The notes beneath the pieces were generated by a model. That model was not told the DNA's origin. It searched no databases and saw only the letters and a program-made list of their open reading frames with translations. Below are positions 34,303 through 43,866 of a DNA stretch of 64,000 nucleotides, piece by piece. The stretch comes from Chitinophagales bacterium (GTDB lineage: Bacteria > Bacteroidota > Bacteroidia > Chitinophagales > UBA10324), in contig JANWXQ010000028.1 of assembly GCA_025057275.1 (NCBI GenBank), forward strand, positions 30,797-94,796, given 5' to 3'. Both the position numbers and the translations under genes were made by a program. Each line of letters opens with the position of its first letter. Position 1 is the first letter of the stretch.

Positions 34303-37113
34303 ATGGAGAAAATTTTTATTAAGGGAGCAAGAACCCACAACCTCAAGTCGGTGGATGTGGAAATACCGCGGAACCGGCTGGTGGTCGTTACCGGCGTCAG
34401 CGGCTCGGGCAAATCATCGCTCACCATGGACACCCTCTATGCCGAAGGGCAGCGCCGCTACGTGGAATCGCTCAGTGCCTATGCCCGCCAGTTTCTGAAC
34501 CGTATGACCAAACCCGACGTGGATTACATCAAGGGCATATCGCCGGCCATAGCCATAGAACAACGCGCCTCGGCGCGAACCACCCGCTCCACCGTTGGCA
34601 CATTAACGGAAATCTATGATTTCCTCCGCCTGTTGTTTGCCCGTGCAGGGAAAATCATTTCACCCGTTTCCGGCAGGGAAGTCCGCCGCCACACCATCAG
34701 CGACGTTATCGATACCACAGCCTCATGGAAGCCCGGAACCCTGGTGCTGGTATTGGCTCCGGTAGGTAAACCATTCACCGATAAGGACCCGGCATCCATC
34801 AGGCAATGGCTGGCCTATGTAGAGCAGCGCGGATTTCGCCGGCTCTTTCTCCATAACGCTGTTCATTCACTGGCTGAGCTGGCTCAGGTTTCAGATAAGT
34901 TGCTGGTTAAGCAGTTCGCTTCGGCGCAGATGCCTGCCTTAGTCCTGGACCGCATCGTCCTTCAGGATGATGAAGACACCCGAAAACGCCTGGCCGATTC
35001 CGTTCAACTCGCTTTTCAGGAAGGCGATGGCTCTTGTCAGCTTTACTCGGAAGACTATGGCCTGCTCTCTTTCAGCAATCGTCTGGAAGCTGATGGCATG
35101 TTATTCGACGAGCCTACCCCCCAGTTGTTCCATTTCAACAATCCCTATGGCGCCTGCAAAACCTGCGAAGGCTTTGGCACCGTTATCGGCATTGATGAAC
35201 ACCTGGTCATTCCCAACCGCAAATTGTCCGTTTACGAAGGGGCGGTGGCCTGCTGGAACGGTGAAAAGCTCAGCGAGTGGAAAGAGGATTTTATCCGCCG
35301 GGCCCGGGCTAACGGCTTTCCGGTTCACCGGCCGGTGAAAGACCTGACTGCCGCGCAATGGCGCCTGCTGTGGGAAGGAAATCCGAAAACCGAAACCGCC
35401 GGCATTAACGATTTCTTCCGTTTTGTGGAAACCCAGACGTACAAGATTCAGTACCGGGTGTTGCTGGCCCGCTACCGGGGAAAAACCACCTGCCCGGATT
35501 GCGGCGGCAGCCGCCTGCGTAAGGAAGCGCAGTACGTTCAGGTGAACGGTCGCAGTATTGCCGACCTGGTGCACCTGCAGGTCAGCGAACTGGCTGACTG
35601 GATGAATGGGTTGCAGCTCAGCGAACGCGACCTGCAGATTGCCGGCCGCGTTCTGGACGAACTGCGCCGGCGCCTGCGCGTCATGAACGATGTCGGACTG
35701 GGTTACCTGACCCTTAACCGTCTCTCCTCTACGCTGTCCGGAGGCGAACTGCAGCGCATTCACCTGACCCGCATTCTGGGCAGCAACCTCACTTCTTCCC
35801 TTTATGTTTTGGACGAACCCAGCATCGGGCTGCACCCGCGCGACACGCATTTGCTCATCGGCGTGTTGCGTCAGCTGCGCGACCTGGGCAACACCGTTGT
35901 GGTGGTGGAGCACGATGAAGAAATCATGCGCAGCGCCGACCATCTCATTGACATGGGCCCTCTGGCGGGTCTGGAGGGCGGCCAGGTGCTGTACTGCGGC
36001 CCGTTTAGCGGGTTCGAGCAAAGCGCAGATACACTGACGGCGCAGTACCTGCAGGGTCGTAAACAGATCGCCGTGCCGCCACGCCGGCGAAAATCCGTGC
36101 ATGCCCTCCGGCTCAGGGGCGTTACGGCCAACAACCTGAAGGACCTTTCGGTGACCATTCCGCTGAACGTGCTTACGGTGGTAACCGGCGTCAGCGGTTC
36201 GGGGAAAAGCACGCTGATTTCAGATGTGCTTTATCCGCTGCTGCGCCAGCATCTGGAAGGCCTTGCACCGTCGGGCCGCCAGCTTGGCGAACTGACTGGC
36301 GACCTGCACCGCATCGAACAGGTGGAACTGGTGGACCAGAATCCGCTGGGCAAATCCAGCCGGAGCAATCCGGTTACTTTTGTTGGGGCCTACGATTGCA
36401 TCCGTGACTTATTTGCCCGCCAGCCATTGGCGCGCCAAAAAGGCTTTCTGCCTCGTCACTTTTCGTTCAACGTGGAGGGCGGGCGCTGCGAGAGCTGCAA
36501 GGGAGAAGGAGAGGTGGTGGTGGAAATGCAGTTTCTGGCCGATGTGCATCTGCGCTGCGAGGAATGCGGCGGCAAACGGTTTCGTGACGAGATCCTGGAA
36601 GTTACTTTCCGGGAAAAAAACATCGCCGATGTATTGGAACTTACCGTAGATGAAGCACTGGAACTGTTTTGGGATGAAGAGCGCATTGTGCAGCACCTGC
36701 TTCCCTTGCAGCAGGCGGGCATGGGATACGTCCGGTTGGGGCAATCGTCGGCCACTTTAAGCGGCGGCGAGGCCCAGCGCGTCAAGCTGGCTTCTTTTTT
36801 GGGAAAAGGCAGTCGCCCGTCGCCCACCCTCTTCCTCTTTGACGAGCCCACTACCGGATTGCATTTTCACGATATTCAAAAACTGCTGGTGGCCTTTGAC
36901 CGCCTGCTGGAGCAGGGCCACACCATCGTGGTCATTGAACACCATCTGGACGTCATCAAATGCGCCGACCACGTCATTGACTTGGGTCCTGAAGGTGGCG
37001 ATGCCGGAGGCTATCTGGTCTATGAAGGCCCGCCGGAACAACTGCCGGAAGTGCCCCATAGCCACACCGGCCGCTTTCTGAAAGAAAAGTTGACGCCGGC
37101 TAACGTCCTGTAA
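34303..37113 (+). CDS. uvrA: Excinuclease ABC subunit A
   Basis: 936 residues, normal length. Two ABC modules: Walker [11 protein letters not shown] near residue 31 and [10 protein letters not shown] near 629; signatures LSGGELQRI near 478 and [10 protein letters not shown] near 819; Walker [13 protein letters not shown] and [12 protein letters not shown]. Zinc motifs [32 protein letters not shown] and CEECGGKRF are all intact. UvrA scans DNA for damage and loads UvrB. Its stop overlaps the converging crotonase stop by 14 bases. No clean -7 box is seen in the 275-base gap upstream. Confidence 0.97.
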   Translation: MEKIFIKGARTHNLKSVDVEIPRNRLVVVTGVSGSGKSSLTMDTLYAEGQRRYVESLSAYARQFLNRMTKPDVDYIKGISPAIAIEQRASARTTRSTVGTLTEIYDFLRLLFARAGKIISPVSGREVRRHTISDVIDTTASWKPGTLVLVLAPVGKPFTDKDPASIRQWLAYVEQRGFRRLFLHNAVHSLAELAQVSDKLLVKQFASAQMPALVLDRIVLQDDEDTRKRLADSVQLAFQEGDGSCQLYSEDYGLLSFSNRLEADGMLFDEPTPQLFHFNNPYGACKTCEGFGTVIGIDEHLVIPNRKLSVYEGAVACWNGEKLSEWKEDFIRRARANGFPVHRPVKDLTAAQWRLLWEGNPKTETAGINDFFRFVETQTYKIQYRVLLARYRGKTTCPDCGGSRLRKEAQYVQVNGRSIADLVHLQVSELADWMNGLQLSERDLQIAGRVLDELRRRLRVMNDVGLGYLTLNRLSSTLSGGELQRIHLTRILGSNLTSSLYVLDEPSIGLHPRDTHLLIGVLRQLRDLGNTVVVVEHDEEIMRSADHLIDMGPLAGLEGGQVLYCGPFSGFEQSADTLTAQYLQGRKQIAVPPRRRKSVHALRLRGVTANNLKDLSVTIPLNVLTVVTGVSGSGKSTLISDVLYPLLRQHLEGLAPSGRQLGELTGDLHRIEQVELVDQNPLGKSSRSNPVTFVGAYDCIRDLFARQPLARQKGFLPRHFSFNVEGGRCESCKGEGEVVVEMQFLADVHLRCEECGGKRFRDEILEVTFREKNIADVLELTVDEALELFWDEERIVQHLLPLQQAGMGYVRLGQSSATLSGGEAQRVKLASFLGKGSRPSPTLFLFDEPTTGLHFHDIQKLLVAFDRLLEQGHTIVVIEHHLDVIKCADHVIDLGPEGGDAGGYLVYEGPPEQLPEVPHSHTGRFLKEKLTPANVL

Positions 37114-37873
37114 ATTTCGGTTTGCGTTTTTCCAGAAAGGCCTGGGTTCCCTCACGAAAATCTTCCGTTTCCATGCAGGCGGCAAACTCGGATACTTCAC
37201 GTTCAAATCCATTGCGGTTTCCGGCCACAGCCTCGTGCACGCAGGATAAAATGCGCCGGACAACCAACGGCGATTTTTCGGCAATCCGCAGCAGCAAAGC
37301 GCGGCTGCGGGGAATGAGCTCCTCAGAAGGCACCACGTGATTGACCAGCCCATACTCCAAGGCTTGCTGAGCAGAAATCATATCGGCCGTTAGCAGCAAC
37401 TCCAGGGCCCGTGCCTTTCCCACCAGGGCCGGCAGCCGCTGAGTACCTCCATAGCCCGGAATGATGCCCAGGTTGATTTCCGGCTGGCCAAAGCGGGCGC
37501 TCTCCGAAGCAATCCGCAGGTGGCAGGCCATAGCCAGTTCGCAACCGCCGCCCAATGCAAAGCCGTTCACGGCAGCAATCACCGGCAGCGACAGCCGCTC
37601 GATGCGGTCAAAAACCCGATGACCGTTTCGGCTCATGGCCTCAGCCTGTTGGCTGGTGTAGCCGGCAAATTCGCTGATGTCGGCTCCCGCAACAAAGGCC
37701 TTGTTTCCTGCACCGGTGAGGATCAGGCCGCGCACCGACTCATCACGCTCTGCGGTATCCAGCAATTCATCCAGCTCCTGAAACACCTGTTGGTTCAGCG
37801 CATTCAGCTTTTCCGGGCGGTTAATGGTAGCTACCAGTATGCCATCCGACTGATCAATAAGTATGGTTTTCAT
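37100..37873 (-). CDS. Enoyl-CoA hydratase/isomerase (crotonase) family protein
   Basis: 257 residues from Met42 of the ORF (MKTILIDQSDGILVATINRPEKLNALNQ), the standard crotonase start. Oxyanion-hole motifs AGADISEFAGY and NGFALGGGCELAMACHLRIAS, and a second catalytic region FGQPEINLGIIPGYGGTQRL. Glu in GGCELA and in QPEINLG are the typical acid/base pair for hydratase activity. Pathway is not settled; fatty acid or amino-acid degradation. It follows the B12-binding gene by 37 bases. Confidence 0.9.
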   Translation of the reverse strand: MKTILIDQSDGILVATINRPEKLNALNQQVFQELDELLDTAERDESVRGLILTGAGNKAFVAGADISEFAGYTSQQAEAMSRNGHRVFDRIERLSLPVIAAVNGFALGGGCELAMACHLRIASESARFGQPEINLGIIPGYGGTQRLPALVGKARALELLLTADMISAQQALEYGLVNHVVPSEELIPRSRALLLRIAEKSPLVVRRILSCVHEAVAGNRNGFEREVSEFAACMETEDFREGTQAFLEKRKPKFTGR

Positions 37874-37910
37874 GGGTAAAAAGGTTAATGGTTCATGCTG
37901 ATCGGCAGGA

Positions 37911-38318
37911 TCAGGGCTTTCGATGCTTCCGCACCCAATCGGTGAGGTAATCCACGATTTCCTGAGTTGGTGTGCCGGGAGGAAACAAACGGCCAACCCC
38001 GATAGCGTGAAGTTTTTTCATGTCTTCTTCCGGAATGATGCCGCCGCCGGTAAGCAGCACATCGTGAAGTCCTTTTTCCTGCATCAGGGTGATGAGGCGG
38101 GGAAAAACGGTCATGTGGGCGCCGCTCAAGATCGAAACGCCGATAACGTCCACATCCTCTTGCAGGGCAGCCTGCACCACCATTTCGGGAGTGTTGCGCA
38201 ATCCGGTGTAAATAACCTCCATACCGGCATCGCGTAAGGTAGCCGCAATCACCTTGGCCCCCCGGTCATGACCGTCCAGGCCCACCTTAGCAACCAGTAC
38301 ACGAATCGGACGGTTCAC
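37911..38318 (-). CDS. Stand-alone cobalamin-binding protein (mutase small subunit type)
   Basis: 135 residues, a complete B12-binding domain and nothing else. [20 protein letters not shown] holds the D-x-H-x-x-G motif whose His coordinates cobalt, and [14 protein letters not shown] and [12 protein letters not shown] complete the domain. It matches the C-terminal domain of methylmalonyl-CoA mutase and small subunits such as isobutyryl- or hydroxyisobutyryl-CoA mutase. The large catalytic subunit is not in the window. Located beside a crotonase. Confidence 0.87.
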   Translation of the reverse strand: MNRPIRVLVAKVGLDGHDRGAKVIAATLRDAGMEVIYTGLRNTPEMVVQAALQEDVDVIGVSILSGAHMTVFPRLITLMQEKGLHDVLLTGGGIIPEEDMKKLHAIGVGRLFPPGTPTQEIVDYLTDWVRKHRKP

Positions 38319-38391
38319 GCCGCAGAATTTACATCATTCCCCATGCCGGTTCTTTTCCCGACGCAAAGAAAAAAAGCTATATACACCGGAT

Positions 38392-39942
38392 TCATGTGTT
38401 CACCTTTGGATTATCAATGGATGTAAAAACATGCAAAGCGGCCTGCAGTCGCTGGCTCACTTCTTCCTTTCCCAAAACAGCCATGATGTCGGCCACGGAA
38501 GGTCCCTGATTTACACCAAGCAACGCCAACCGCAAGGCAGGCAATACAGCACCGGCCTTCAGGCCATGCTGAGCCAGAAAATTTTTGAGCAATTCTTCCA
38601 GTTTGGTCTTGGAAAAATCGCTTTGCCGATCCAGGGCTTGCAACAATTCCGGCAACCATAGATTAACCTGCCCTTTGTCGTGCTGTTGCACCCACTCTTT
38701 CGGTAATACCGGCCGTTCAAAAAATGGCCGCCCTGCATCACGGAATTCCTCCAGAAGGCTACACCGCTGTTTGAGTAAATCGCAGACCTGAACCAGGTAA
38801 TCCCAGGATACTCCTTGCGGATAGAACTCCGGGAACTGCTGCCACAACCGGGCCACCTCCTCTCCCGGCAAACGCTTCAGATACTCGTGGTTGAACCAAC
38901 GGGCCTTTTCAAAGTCAAATCGTGCGCCGGACTTGTGAATGTGTTCCAGACTGAAATCGTGAATCAGCTCGTAAAGCTCAAACAGTTCCTGATTGCCGCT
39001 AGGATGCCAGCCCAGCAAGGCAAGAAAATTGATCACTGCTTCAGGCAGAAAACCCCGCTCTCTGTAGCCCGGGCTGGTTTGTCCGGTTTCCGGGTCGGTC
39101 CAGGCCAGAGGAAAAACAGGGAATCCCAGCCGGTCGCCATCGCGCTTGCTCAGCTTTCCGGTGCCTTCCGGTTTGAGCAACAGCGGCAGGTGAGCAAATT
39201 GCGGCATCTGCGATTCCCAGCCGAAGAAGCGGTACAACAGCACATGCAGCGGTGTGGACGACAGCCATTCTTCCCCACGAATCACATGGGTGATGTTCAT
39301 CAGGTGATCATCCACTACGTTGGCCAGGTGATAGGTGGGCCAGCCATCGGATTTGAACAATACCTTATCATCCAACTGGCGACTGTGAACGGAAATGGTA
39401 CCGCGAATGCGGTCAACAAACTGAATTTCCTCATCCTGGGGAATCAGGGCCCGGATCACATAAGGCTGCCCGGAAGCAATGCGCTGCTGCACCTCGTCAG
39501 CCGAAAGGGTCAGCGAATTGATCATACGGTTGCGCGTAGTCGCATCGTATTGCTGCAGGTCACTGCCCTGCTGAGATAACTCCCTGCGTAACGCTTCCAG
39601 TTGCTCAGCCGTATCAAATGCATAATAGGCATGGCCGCGCTCTACCAGCAGTTGTGCATAATGACGGTAGAGGTGAAGCCGCTCCGATTGCCGGTAGGGG
39701 CCGCAGGGGCCTCCAATATCCGGACCTTCATCGTAATGCAGTTGGCACCACCGAAGCGAATCCAGAATGTATTGTTCTGCCCCGGGCACCAGCCGGTTGC
39801 GGTCCGTGTCTTCAATGCGCAACAGAAATGCTCCGTTGTGCTTTCGGGCAAACAGGAAGTTGTAGAGCGCCGTGCGCAACCCACCGATGTGCAAGGGGCC
39901 GGTAGGGCTGGGGGCAAAACGCACGCGAACACCGCTTTCCAT
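38392..39942 (-). CDS. gltX: Glutamyl-tRNA synthetase
   Basis: 516 residues from Met9 of the ORF. Class I motifs: RFAPSPTGPLHIGGLRTAL and KLSKRDGDRLGF. It charges tRNA-Glu, which also feeds heme synthesis through glutamyl-tRNA reductase. A perfect TACCTTTG box at 39951-39958 excludes the longer start at 39966. Confidence 0.95.
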   Translation of the reverse strand: MESGVRVRFAPSPTGPLHIGGLRTALYNFLFARKHNGAFLLRIEDTDRNRLVPGAEQYILDSLRWCQLHYDEGPDIGGPCGPYRQSERLHLYRHYAQLLVERGHAYYAFDTAEQLEALRRELSQQGSDLQQYDATTRNRMINSLTLSADEVQQRIASGQPYVIRALIPQDEEIQFVDRIRGTISVHSRQLDDKVLFKSDGWPTYHLANVVDDHLMNITHVIRGEEWLSSTPLHVLLYRFFGWESQMPQFAHLPLLLKPEGTGKLSKRDGDRLGFPVFPLAWTDPETGQTSPGYRERGFLPEAVINFLALLGWHPSGNQELFELYELIHDFSLEHIHKSGARFDFEKARWFNHEYLKRLPGEEVARLWQQFPEFYPQGVSWDYLVQVCDLLKQRCSLLEEFRDAGRPFFERPVLPKEWVQQHDKGQVNLWLPELLQALDRQSDFSKTKLEELLKNFLAQHGLKAGAVLPALRLALLGVNQGPSVADIMAVLGKEEVSQRLQAALHVFTSIDNPKVNT

Positions 39943-39950
39943 GGCGCAAA

Positions 39951-39958
39951 CAAAGGTA
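39951..39958 (-). promoter_or_regulatory. Candidate -7 box for gltX
   Basis: TACCTTTG on the minus strand, 8 bases before the ATG at 39942. A TTG lies 13 bases upstream, too close for the usual 19-21 spacing. Confidence 0.4.
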
Positions 39959-40053
39959 GCCACCACCGCTGCAACCGGAGGCCGGAGTAAATTTTAGCTG
40001 CCTGCAGACAACGCTTGCCGGAAGAAATTCATCTTAACCTGAAAGGGTCAATC

Positions 40054-40701
40054 GTGTACTGGGTTAAAACGCCTGTGCTGCTGCGACGTCTCTGTTCCGG
40101 TTACTGGTGGCAAATGCCCACAGCCAGTCGTGAGCTGTTTCTGACCTTTGATGATGGCCCTACTCCGTTTCTGACGGAAGAGGTTTTGCAAACCTTGCAG
40201 GCCTTTCAGGCTCAGGCCACCTTCTTTTTGGTGGGAAATAATGCTGAACGATACCCCGATCTGGTGAAAAAAATCCGCGAAGGCCATCATTCCATAGGCA
40301 ATCATACCTATCATCATTTGAACGGATGGACTACCCCTGCTTCAGCTTACCTGAGCGACATTCATCGCTGCAGTGAGTTAGTCCCGGCTGTATTGTTCCG
40401 CCCGCCCTATGGACTGATTACCCGTCGGCAGGCGCGCGAAGCCTCCCGGCGGTACCAGATCGTCATGTGGGATGTGCTCAGCGGTGACTTTGACCATCAC
40501 CTGCCTCGCGAAAAATGTCTGCACAATGTCATGGATTATGCTGCGCCGGGCAGCATCATTGTCTTTCACGACAGCATAAAAGCTGCTGACCGCATGCTGT
40601 ACGCTCTGCCTCGTGTGCTGGATTATTTCGCCAGTCGCAGGTACCGCTTCTCCGCACTGCCCATGCCCGCTTCCCGCCCATCTATCTTCGCAGGTGCTTA
40701 A
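40054..40701 (+). CDS. Polysaccharide deacetylase (NodB-type)
   Basis: 215 residues from a GTG start (VYWVKTPVLLRRLC). NodB motifs: LFLTFDDGPTP (metal Asp), GNHTYHHLNGW (metal His pair), FRPPYGLITRR. It removes acetyl groups from N-acetyl sugars, likely peptidoglycan or an extracellular polymer. A GAAAGGG sits upstream of the GTG; the ORF-track TTG at 40015 is less likely. Its end overlaps the TatD-family start by 8 bases. Confidence 0.87.
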   Translation: MYWVKTPVLLRRLCSGYWWQMPTASRELFLTFDDGPTPFLTEEVLQTLQAFQAQATFFLVGNNAERYPDLVKKIREGHHSIGNHTYHHLNGWTTPASAYLSDIHRCSELVPAVLFRPPYGLITRRQAREASRRYQIVMWDVLSGDFDHHLPREKCLHNVMDYAAPGSIIVFHDSIKAADRMLYALPRVLDYFASRRYRFSALPMPASRPSIFAGA

Positions 40702-41485
40702 CCGACCTGTGCTTACCGACACCCACTGTCATCTCTATCTGCCGGACTTCGATGCAGACCGTGATGCGATGATTCAGCGCGCCATAGAGGCAGGTATCAC
40801 CCGGTTCGTATTACCTAACATTGATCTGAAATCCGTTGATGCACTCACCCGACTGTGCAGACAATATCCGAATCATTGTTTTCCCCTGATCGGTTTGCAC
40901 CCCTGTTCGGTTGATGACTCCTGGCAACAGCAAAGCAGCCGAATCGGCGATTACCTGAAGCATTCCCCGGTGCAGTGGTACGGCATCGGCGAAACCGGGC
41001 TGGACTACTATTGGAGCCGGCAGTGGATCGCGCAGCAGAAGCAAAATCTGGAGCAGCACATCCGCTGGGCCAAGTCGTACCGGCTTCCCCTCATACTCCA
41101 TAGCCGCAACGCAGTTGACGACTGCATCGAAATGGTTAGCCTGCATCGCCATCCCGACCTGAAGGGCATTTTTCACTGTTTTTCCGGAAGCCTGCAACAG
41201 GCGGAGCGTATCGTGGAAGCAGGCTTTCTGCTGGGTATCGGTGGCGTGGTCACCTTTCCCAAGGGAAATCTGGATCAGGTGCTGCCTCACATTCCCCTGG
41301 ATTGCATCGTGCTGGAAACCGATTCTCCCTATCTGGCTCCTGTGCCTCATCGCGGCAAACGCAACGAAAGCAGCTACCTAATCCTCATTGCCCAACGGGT
41401 AGCTGAGCTATACCGTGTTACGCCGGAGCAAGTGGCGGAACGAACCACTGCCAATGCCTGCCGTCTCTTTGGTTTTCCCTTTTGA
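40694..41485 (+). CDS. TatD-family metal-dependent hydrolase/deoxyribonuclease
   Basis: 263 residues from a GTG overlapping the previous stop (GTGCTTAA). Amidohydrolase-type metal motifs: DTHCHLYL, GETGLDYYW, HSRNA, GIFHCFSG and ETDSPYLAP. TatD proteins are 3'-5' DNA exonucleases; members may act in DNA turnover. The upstream 81 bases of the ORF track (MCWIISPVAG...) belong to the deacetylase region. A second GTG 15 bases on is possible too. Confidence 0.9.
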   Translation: MLNRPVLTDTHCHLYLPDFDADRDAMIQRAIEAGITRFVLPNIDLKSVDALTRLCRQYPNHCFPLIGLHPCSVDDSWQQQSSRIGDYLKHSPVQWYGIGETGLDYYWSRQWIAQQKQNLEQHIRWAKSYRLPLILHSRNAVDDCIEMVSLHRHPDLKGIFHCFSGSLQQAERIVEAGFLLGIGGVVTFPKGNLDQVLPHIPLDCIVLETDSPYLAPVPHRGKRNESSYLILIAQRVAELYRVTPEQVAERTTANACRLFGFPF

Positions 41486-41511
41486 TGAAGGCGCCTTTTT
41501 GCTGACCTTTG
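41482..41511 (+). promoter_or_regulatory. Candidate promoter for tRNA-Ser(GGA)
   Basis: TTG at 41482-41484, 19 bases, then GACCTTTG at 41504-41511, one mismatch to TAnnTTTG. The spacing is the Bacteroidota optimum. It overlaps the stop of the TatD-family gene and lies 38 bases before the tRNA. Confidence 0.45.
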
Positions 41512-41549
41512 CTGCCGGCTTCAGGTTGGAATCCATTTCCGCCTCCGAG

Positions 41550-41640
41550 GGAGAGATGTCCGAGTGGTTTAAGGAGCACGCCTGGAGAGCGTGTATTCGC
41601 CAAAAGCGAATCGAGGGTTCGAATCCCTCTCTCTCCGCCA
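41550..41640 (+). tRNA. tRNA-Ser (GGA)
   Basis: Acceptor stem GGAGAGA pairs with TCTCTCC; long variable arm (GTATTCGCCAAAAGCGAATC) typical of serine tRNAs; anticodon stem CACGC/GCGTG with anticodon GGA; T loop TTCGAAT. Discriminator G at 41637 and an encoded CCA at 41638-41640. Confidence 0.95.
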
Positions 41641-41722
41641 CTGCAACCGCCTGCACGGTCCGTTTACCCTTCGTCTCGTAGGGAAAGCAAAATTTCCTCC
41701 CTGAACCTGTCGGGGGTGGCTT

Positions 41723-41730
41723 TATTTTTG
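41723..41730 (+). promoter_or_regulatory. Candidate -7 box for the secreted 171-residue protein
   Basis: TATTTTTG is an exact TAnnTTTG match, 19 bases before ATG 41750 and 1 base before ATG 41732, so it supports the later start. No -33 TTG. Confidence 0.5.
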
Positions 41731-41749
41731 CATGGCCGGAAAAAAACCG

Positions 41750-42265
41750 ATGAACATGAAGTTGTTGCTGTTCGCTGCCGCCGTTGTTTGTGTTGCCTCT
41801 TCGGTTACCGCTCAGGAAATCATCCGGGGGATTCCTGCCCATCAAACCGTATCGGTAGTAAAAAAAAGCAGCCGGACGCCCACGTTGCACCTGCACGATG
41901 GCTCACTGCTAACAGTCAGCTACCGTGAAACGCCCGGTTTTCGGGTAGTGTGGACCAAAAATGCCAAGACCTTCGTTCTGGCCGATTCTATAACCCATGC
42001 CCTGATGGTGCAGGCTGCCGAAACCGACATAGATGGTGACGGAAAACGCGAAATCATCATCATAAAAAAAATCACCGACGACAACCTGGAAGCCACGGTA
42101 TTTCGCAAACCGGAATTTGAAACCTACTATCAGCTCTGGAGCACCTTCACCGGAGTGGCTGCCGTGGAGTTTCCCGGGGATAACACCGTAAAAATTTATG
42201 ACCTCAACGACAAGGCAGGCCACTATCGTTTTGATCGTAACGGCAAGCTCGTTGCCTTACCATGA
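41750..42265 (+). CDS. Uncharacterised secreted protein with EF-hand/FG-GAP-like loop
   Basis: 171 residues from MNMKLLLFAAAVVCVASSVTAQ, a signal peptide. The mature part has a Ca-binding-type loop DIDGDGKREIIII, repeated beta segments (TPTLHLHDGSLLTVSYRE, YDLNDKAGHYRFDRNGKLV). It resembles one FG-GAP/VCBS blade. No family recognised. It lies between the two tRNA-Ser genes. Confidence 0.65.
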   Translation: MNMKLLLFAAAVVCVASSVTAQEIIRGIPAHQTVSVVKKSSRTPTLHLHDGSLLTVSYRETPGFRVVWTKNAKTFVLADSITHALMVQAAETDIDGDGKREIIIIKKITDDNLEATVFRKPEFETYYQLWSTFTGVAAVEFPGDNTVKIYDLNDKAGHYRFDRNGKLVALP

Positions 42266-42293
42266 CCGCAAGGGCCCTTAAGGTTAGTTATGA

Positions 42294-42382
42294 GGAGAGA
42301 TGGCAGAGTGGTTGAATGCGGCAGACTCGAAATCTGTTGTCCTGGGTTTCCGGGACCGGGGGTTCGAATCCCTCTCTCTCCG
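42294..42382 (+). tRNA. tRNA-Ser (CGA)
   Basis: Acceptor stem GGAGAGA/TCTCTCC, anticodon stem GCAGA/TCTGT (one G-T pair), anticodon CGA at 42328-42330, long variable arm (TGTCCTGGGTTTCCGGGACC), T loop TTCGAAT, discriminator G. CCA is not encoded, unlike the GGA copy. Confidence 0.95.
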
Positions 42383-42518
42383 CTCAATGACCGGTTATCC
42401 GAAATACGCCACCGGGTAAAAGCAACACAGCATACTCAACGAACAGCCCGTGTGATTCAAGACTCATGCTGCGCCTTGCCGGCCCTCAGGGCTGCCCTGC
42501 CCCGTTTTACCTTGACTC

Positions 42519-43172
42519 ATGCCCCCCATGCTGCTCACTGAAAAAAAACAGCACCTGTATCCTGCGCTGCAGCAGTACGTTGCCGCCCGACTGAAGGAGC
42601 TGAATTCCTTGCCGCAGCAAAGAACAGATTTGCTTCAACCTATTGCGGACTACTTAAAGCAACAACAACTCCATCGCCGAAAGTTGCAGCTTTTGTTTGC
42701 CTGCACGCACAATGCGCGGCGCAGCATGCTCAGCCAGTTGTGGGCTCAGACGGCAGCCAGCGTTATGGGCATAAAGAACTTCCGATCGTTTTCAGCCGGA
42801 ACGCAGGCTACGGCGTTGCATCCCAACACGGTCGCCGCTATGCAGCGGGCCGGTTTCAAAGTGTCCACCACCATGGACGGGCACAACCCTATTTACAATG
42901 CCAGCTATAGCCCCACAGCTCCATCCCTGTTGTTGTATTCCAAAACAGTGGAAAAGGGCTTTTTGCCTCAGGGACATTTTGCTGCAGTCCTTACCTGCTC
43001 ACAGGAAGCGGAATCCTGCCCGGTCATACCCGGGGCCGATGCCTGTTTCCCTCTAACCTACACGGACCCCGGCTCGGCCGATAACACCCCGCAGGCTGAC
43101 GAAGCCTACGATGCTGTCAGCAGGCAGATTGCCGTAGAAATGCTTTGGCTGTTTCAGCGGCTGCGCGCCTGA
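42519..43172 (+). CDS. Low-molecular-weight phosphatase/arsenate reductase-like protein
   Basis: 217 residues. Phosphatase loop C-x5-R: FACTHNARRSMLSQLWAQ, near residue 65, followed by FSAGTQATALHPNTVAAMQRAGF. Extra N-terminal helical region of about 55 residues and conserved cysteines in LTCSQEAESCPVIPG. This matches the Bacteroidota ArsC-like family linked to protein-tyrosine phosphatase fold. Whether it reduces arsenate is open since no ars genes are near. Met4 (42528) is an alternative start. Confidence 0.75.
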   Translation: MPPMLLTEKKQHLYPALQQYVAARLKELNSLPQQRTDLLQPIADYLKQQQLHRRKLQLLFACTHNARRSMLSQLWAQTAASVMGIKNFRSFSAGTQATALHPNTVAAMQRAGFKVSTTMDGHNPIYNASYSPTAPSLLLYSKTVEKGFLPQGHFAAVLTCSQEAESCPVIPGADACFPLTYTDPGSADNTPQADEAYDAVSRQIAVEMLWLFQRLRA

Positions 43173-43176
43173 GGGC

Positions 43177-43866
43177 TTACTCAATGCCTCCGATCAAATC
43201 TCGGATGCTTTGCACATTGGCCCGCTGCTGTTCCAACTCGCGGTTCACCCGTTCCTGATTTTCCGCGTTGCTCCTAAGATCGTTTTCTGCCTTGCTGATG
43301 GTTTCCTGACAATCGCGGATGGTTTTTTCCAGCGACGATTTTTCTTTCACCAGATTATCCAGCTCCCGCTGTTTGGCGTCTAACTGTTTCTGGGCATTTG
43401 CCAAACGCTCATTGAGTGCAAGCACCGATTGGTTGCGGTCGAATTCACGCACCAATCCACTGGCCACATAGTACTGTTCCTGATTACGCTCGGAAGAAAC
43501 GTTCCCTTCCGGAGTGATAAAGGCAATCTGCAGCCGGGTGCCTTCGTTGGCATCAAGAACCTGCGCCAGTACGTCTACCGGTCGGGCGGAAATCTGACCG
43601 ATGGAAACATTGTTAAATGTCATGACCCCTTTTTTTGAGCTGCCCTTTGCATTACACCGTTTCTGCATGAACTGCATAAATTCCTTTTCCACCACCTTCT
43701 TGTCGGCATAAGGCATGGTTACCTCAAGCCCTTTATGCTCCACTTTATCAATAGAGAACGTACTTTCTGAAATCTCAATCTTTCTGGGGGGCTGCTGGGC
43801 CAACAAGGCAAAAGGCAGGCTAAACACGAGGATCAACAACGTTAGGCGAGCAAAAAGTGAGTTCAT
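43177..43866 (-). CDS. Uncharacterised secreted coiled-coil protein
   Basis: 229 residues with signal peptide LTLLILVFSLPFALLAQ. First half: beta-rich segment (KIEISESTFSIDKVEHKGLEVTMPYADKKVVEKEF). Second half from about residue 145: long coiled coil (NERLANAQKQLDAKQRELDNLVKEK, VNRELEQQRANVQSIRDL). No known family. The protein likely forms a periplasmic dimer. Converges on the phosphatase-like gene, 4 bases apart. Confidence 0.7.
   Translation of the reverse strand: MNSLFARLTLLILVFSLPFALLAQQPPRKIEISESTFSIDKVEHKGLEVTMPYADKKVVEKEFMQFMQKRCNAKGSSKKGVMTFNNVSIGQISARPVDVLAQVLDANEGTRLQIAFITPEGNVSSERNQEQYYVASGLVREFDRNQSVLALNERLANAQKQLDAKQRELDNLVKEKSSLEKTIRDCQETISKAENDLRSNAENQERVNRELEQQRANVQSIRDLIGGIE

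Larger units (their letters stand above)
41615..42383 (+). repeat. 24-base direct repeat in the two tRNA-Ser genes
   Basis: The T arm and acceptor 3' end are identical over 24 bases in tRNA-Ser(GGA) (41615-41638) and tRNA-Ser(CGA) (42360-42383), 745 bases apart in the same direction. The coordinates span both copies. Confidence 0.85.

Noticed and set aside
35101-36102. A 333-residue minus-strand ORF
   Set aside because: Antisense to uvrA; such long shadows are common opposite uvrA because of its codon pattern.
42290-42541. An 83-residue plus-strand ORF
   Set aside because: It runs through tRNA-Ser(CGA) and is not a gene.
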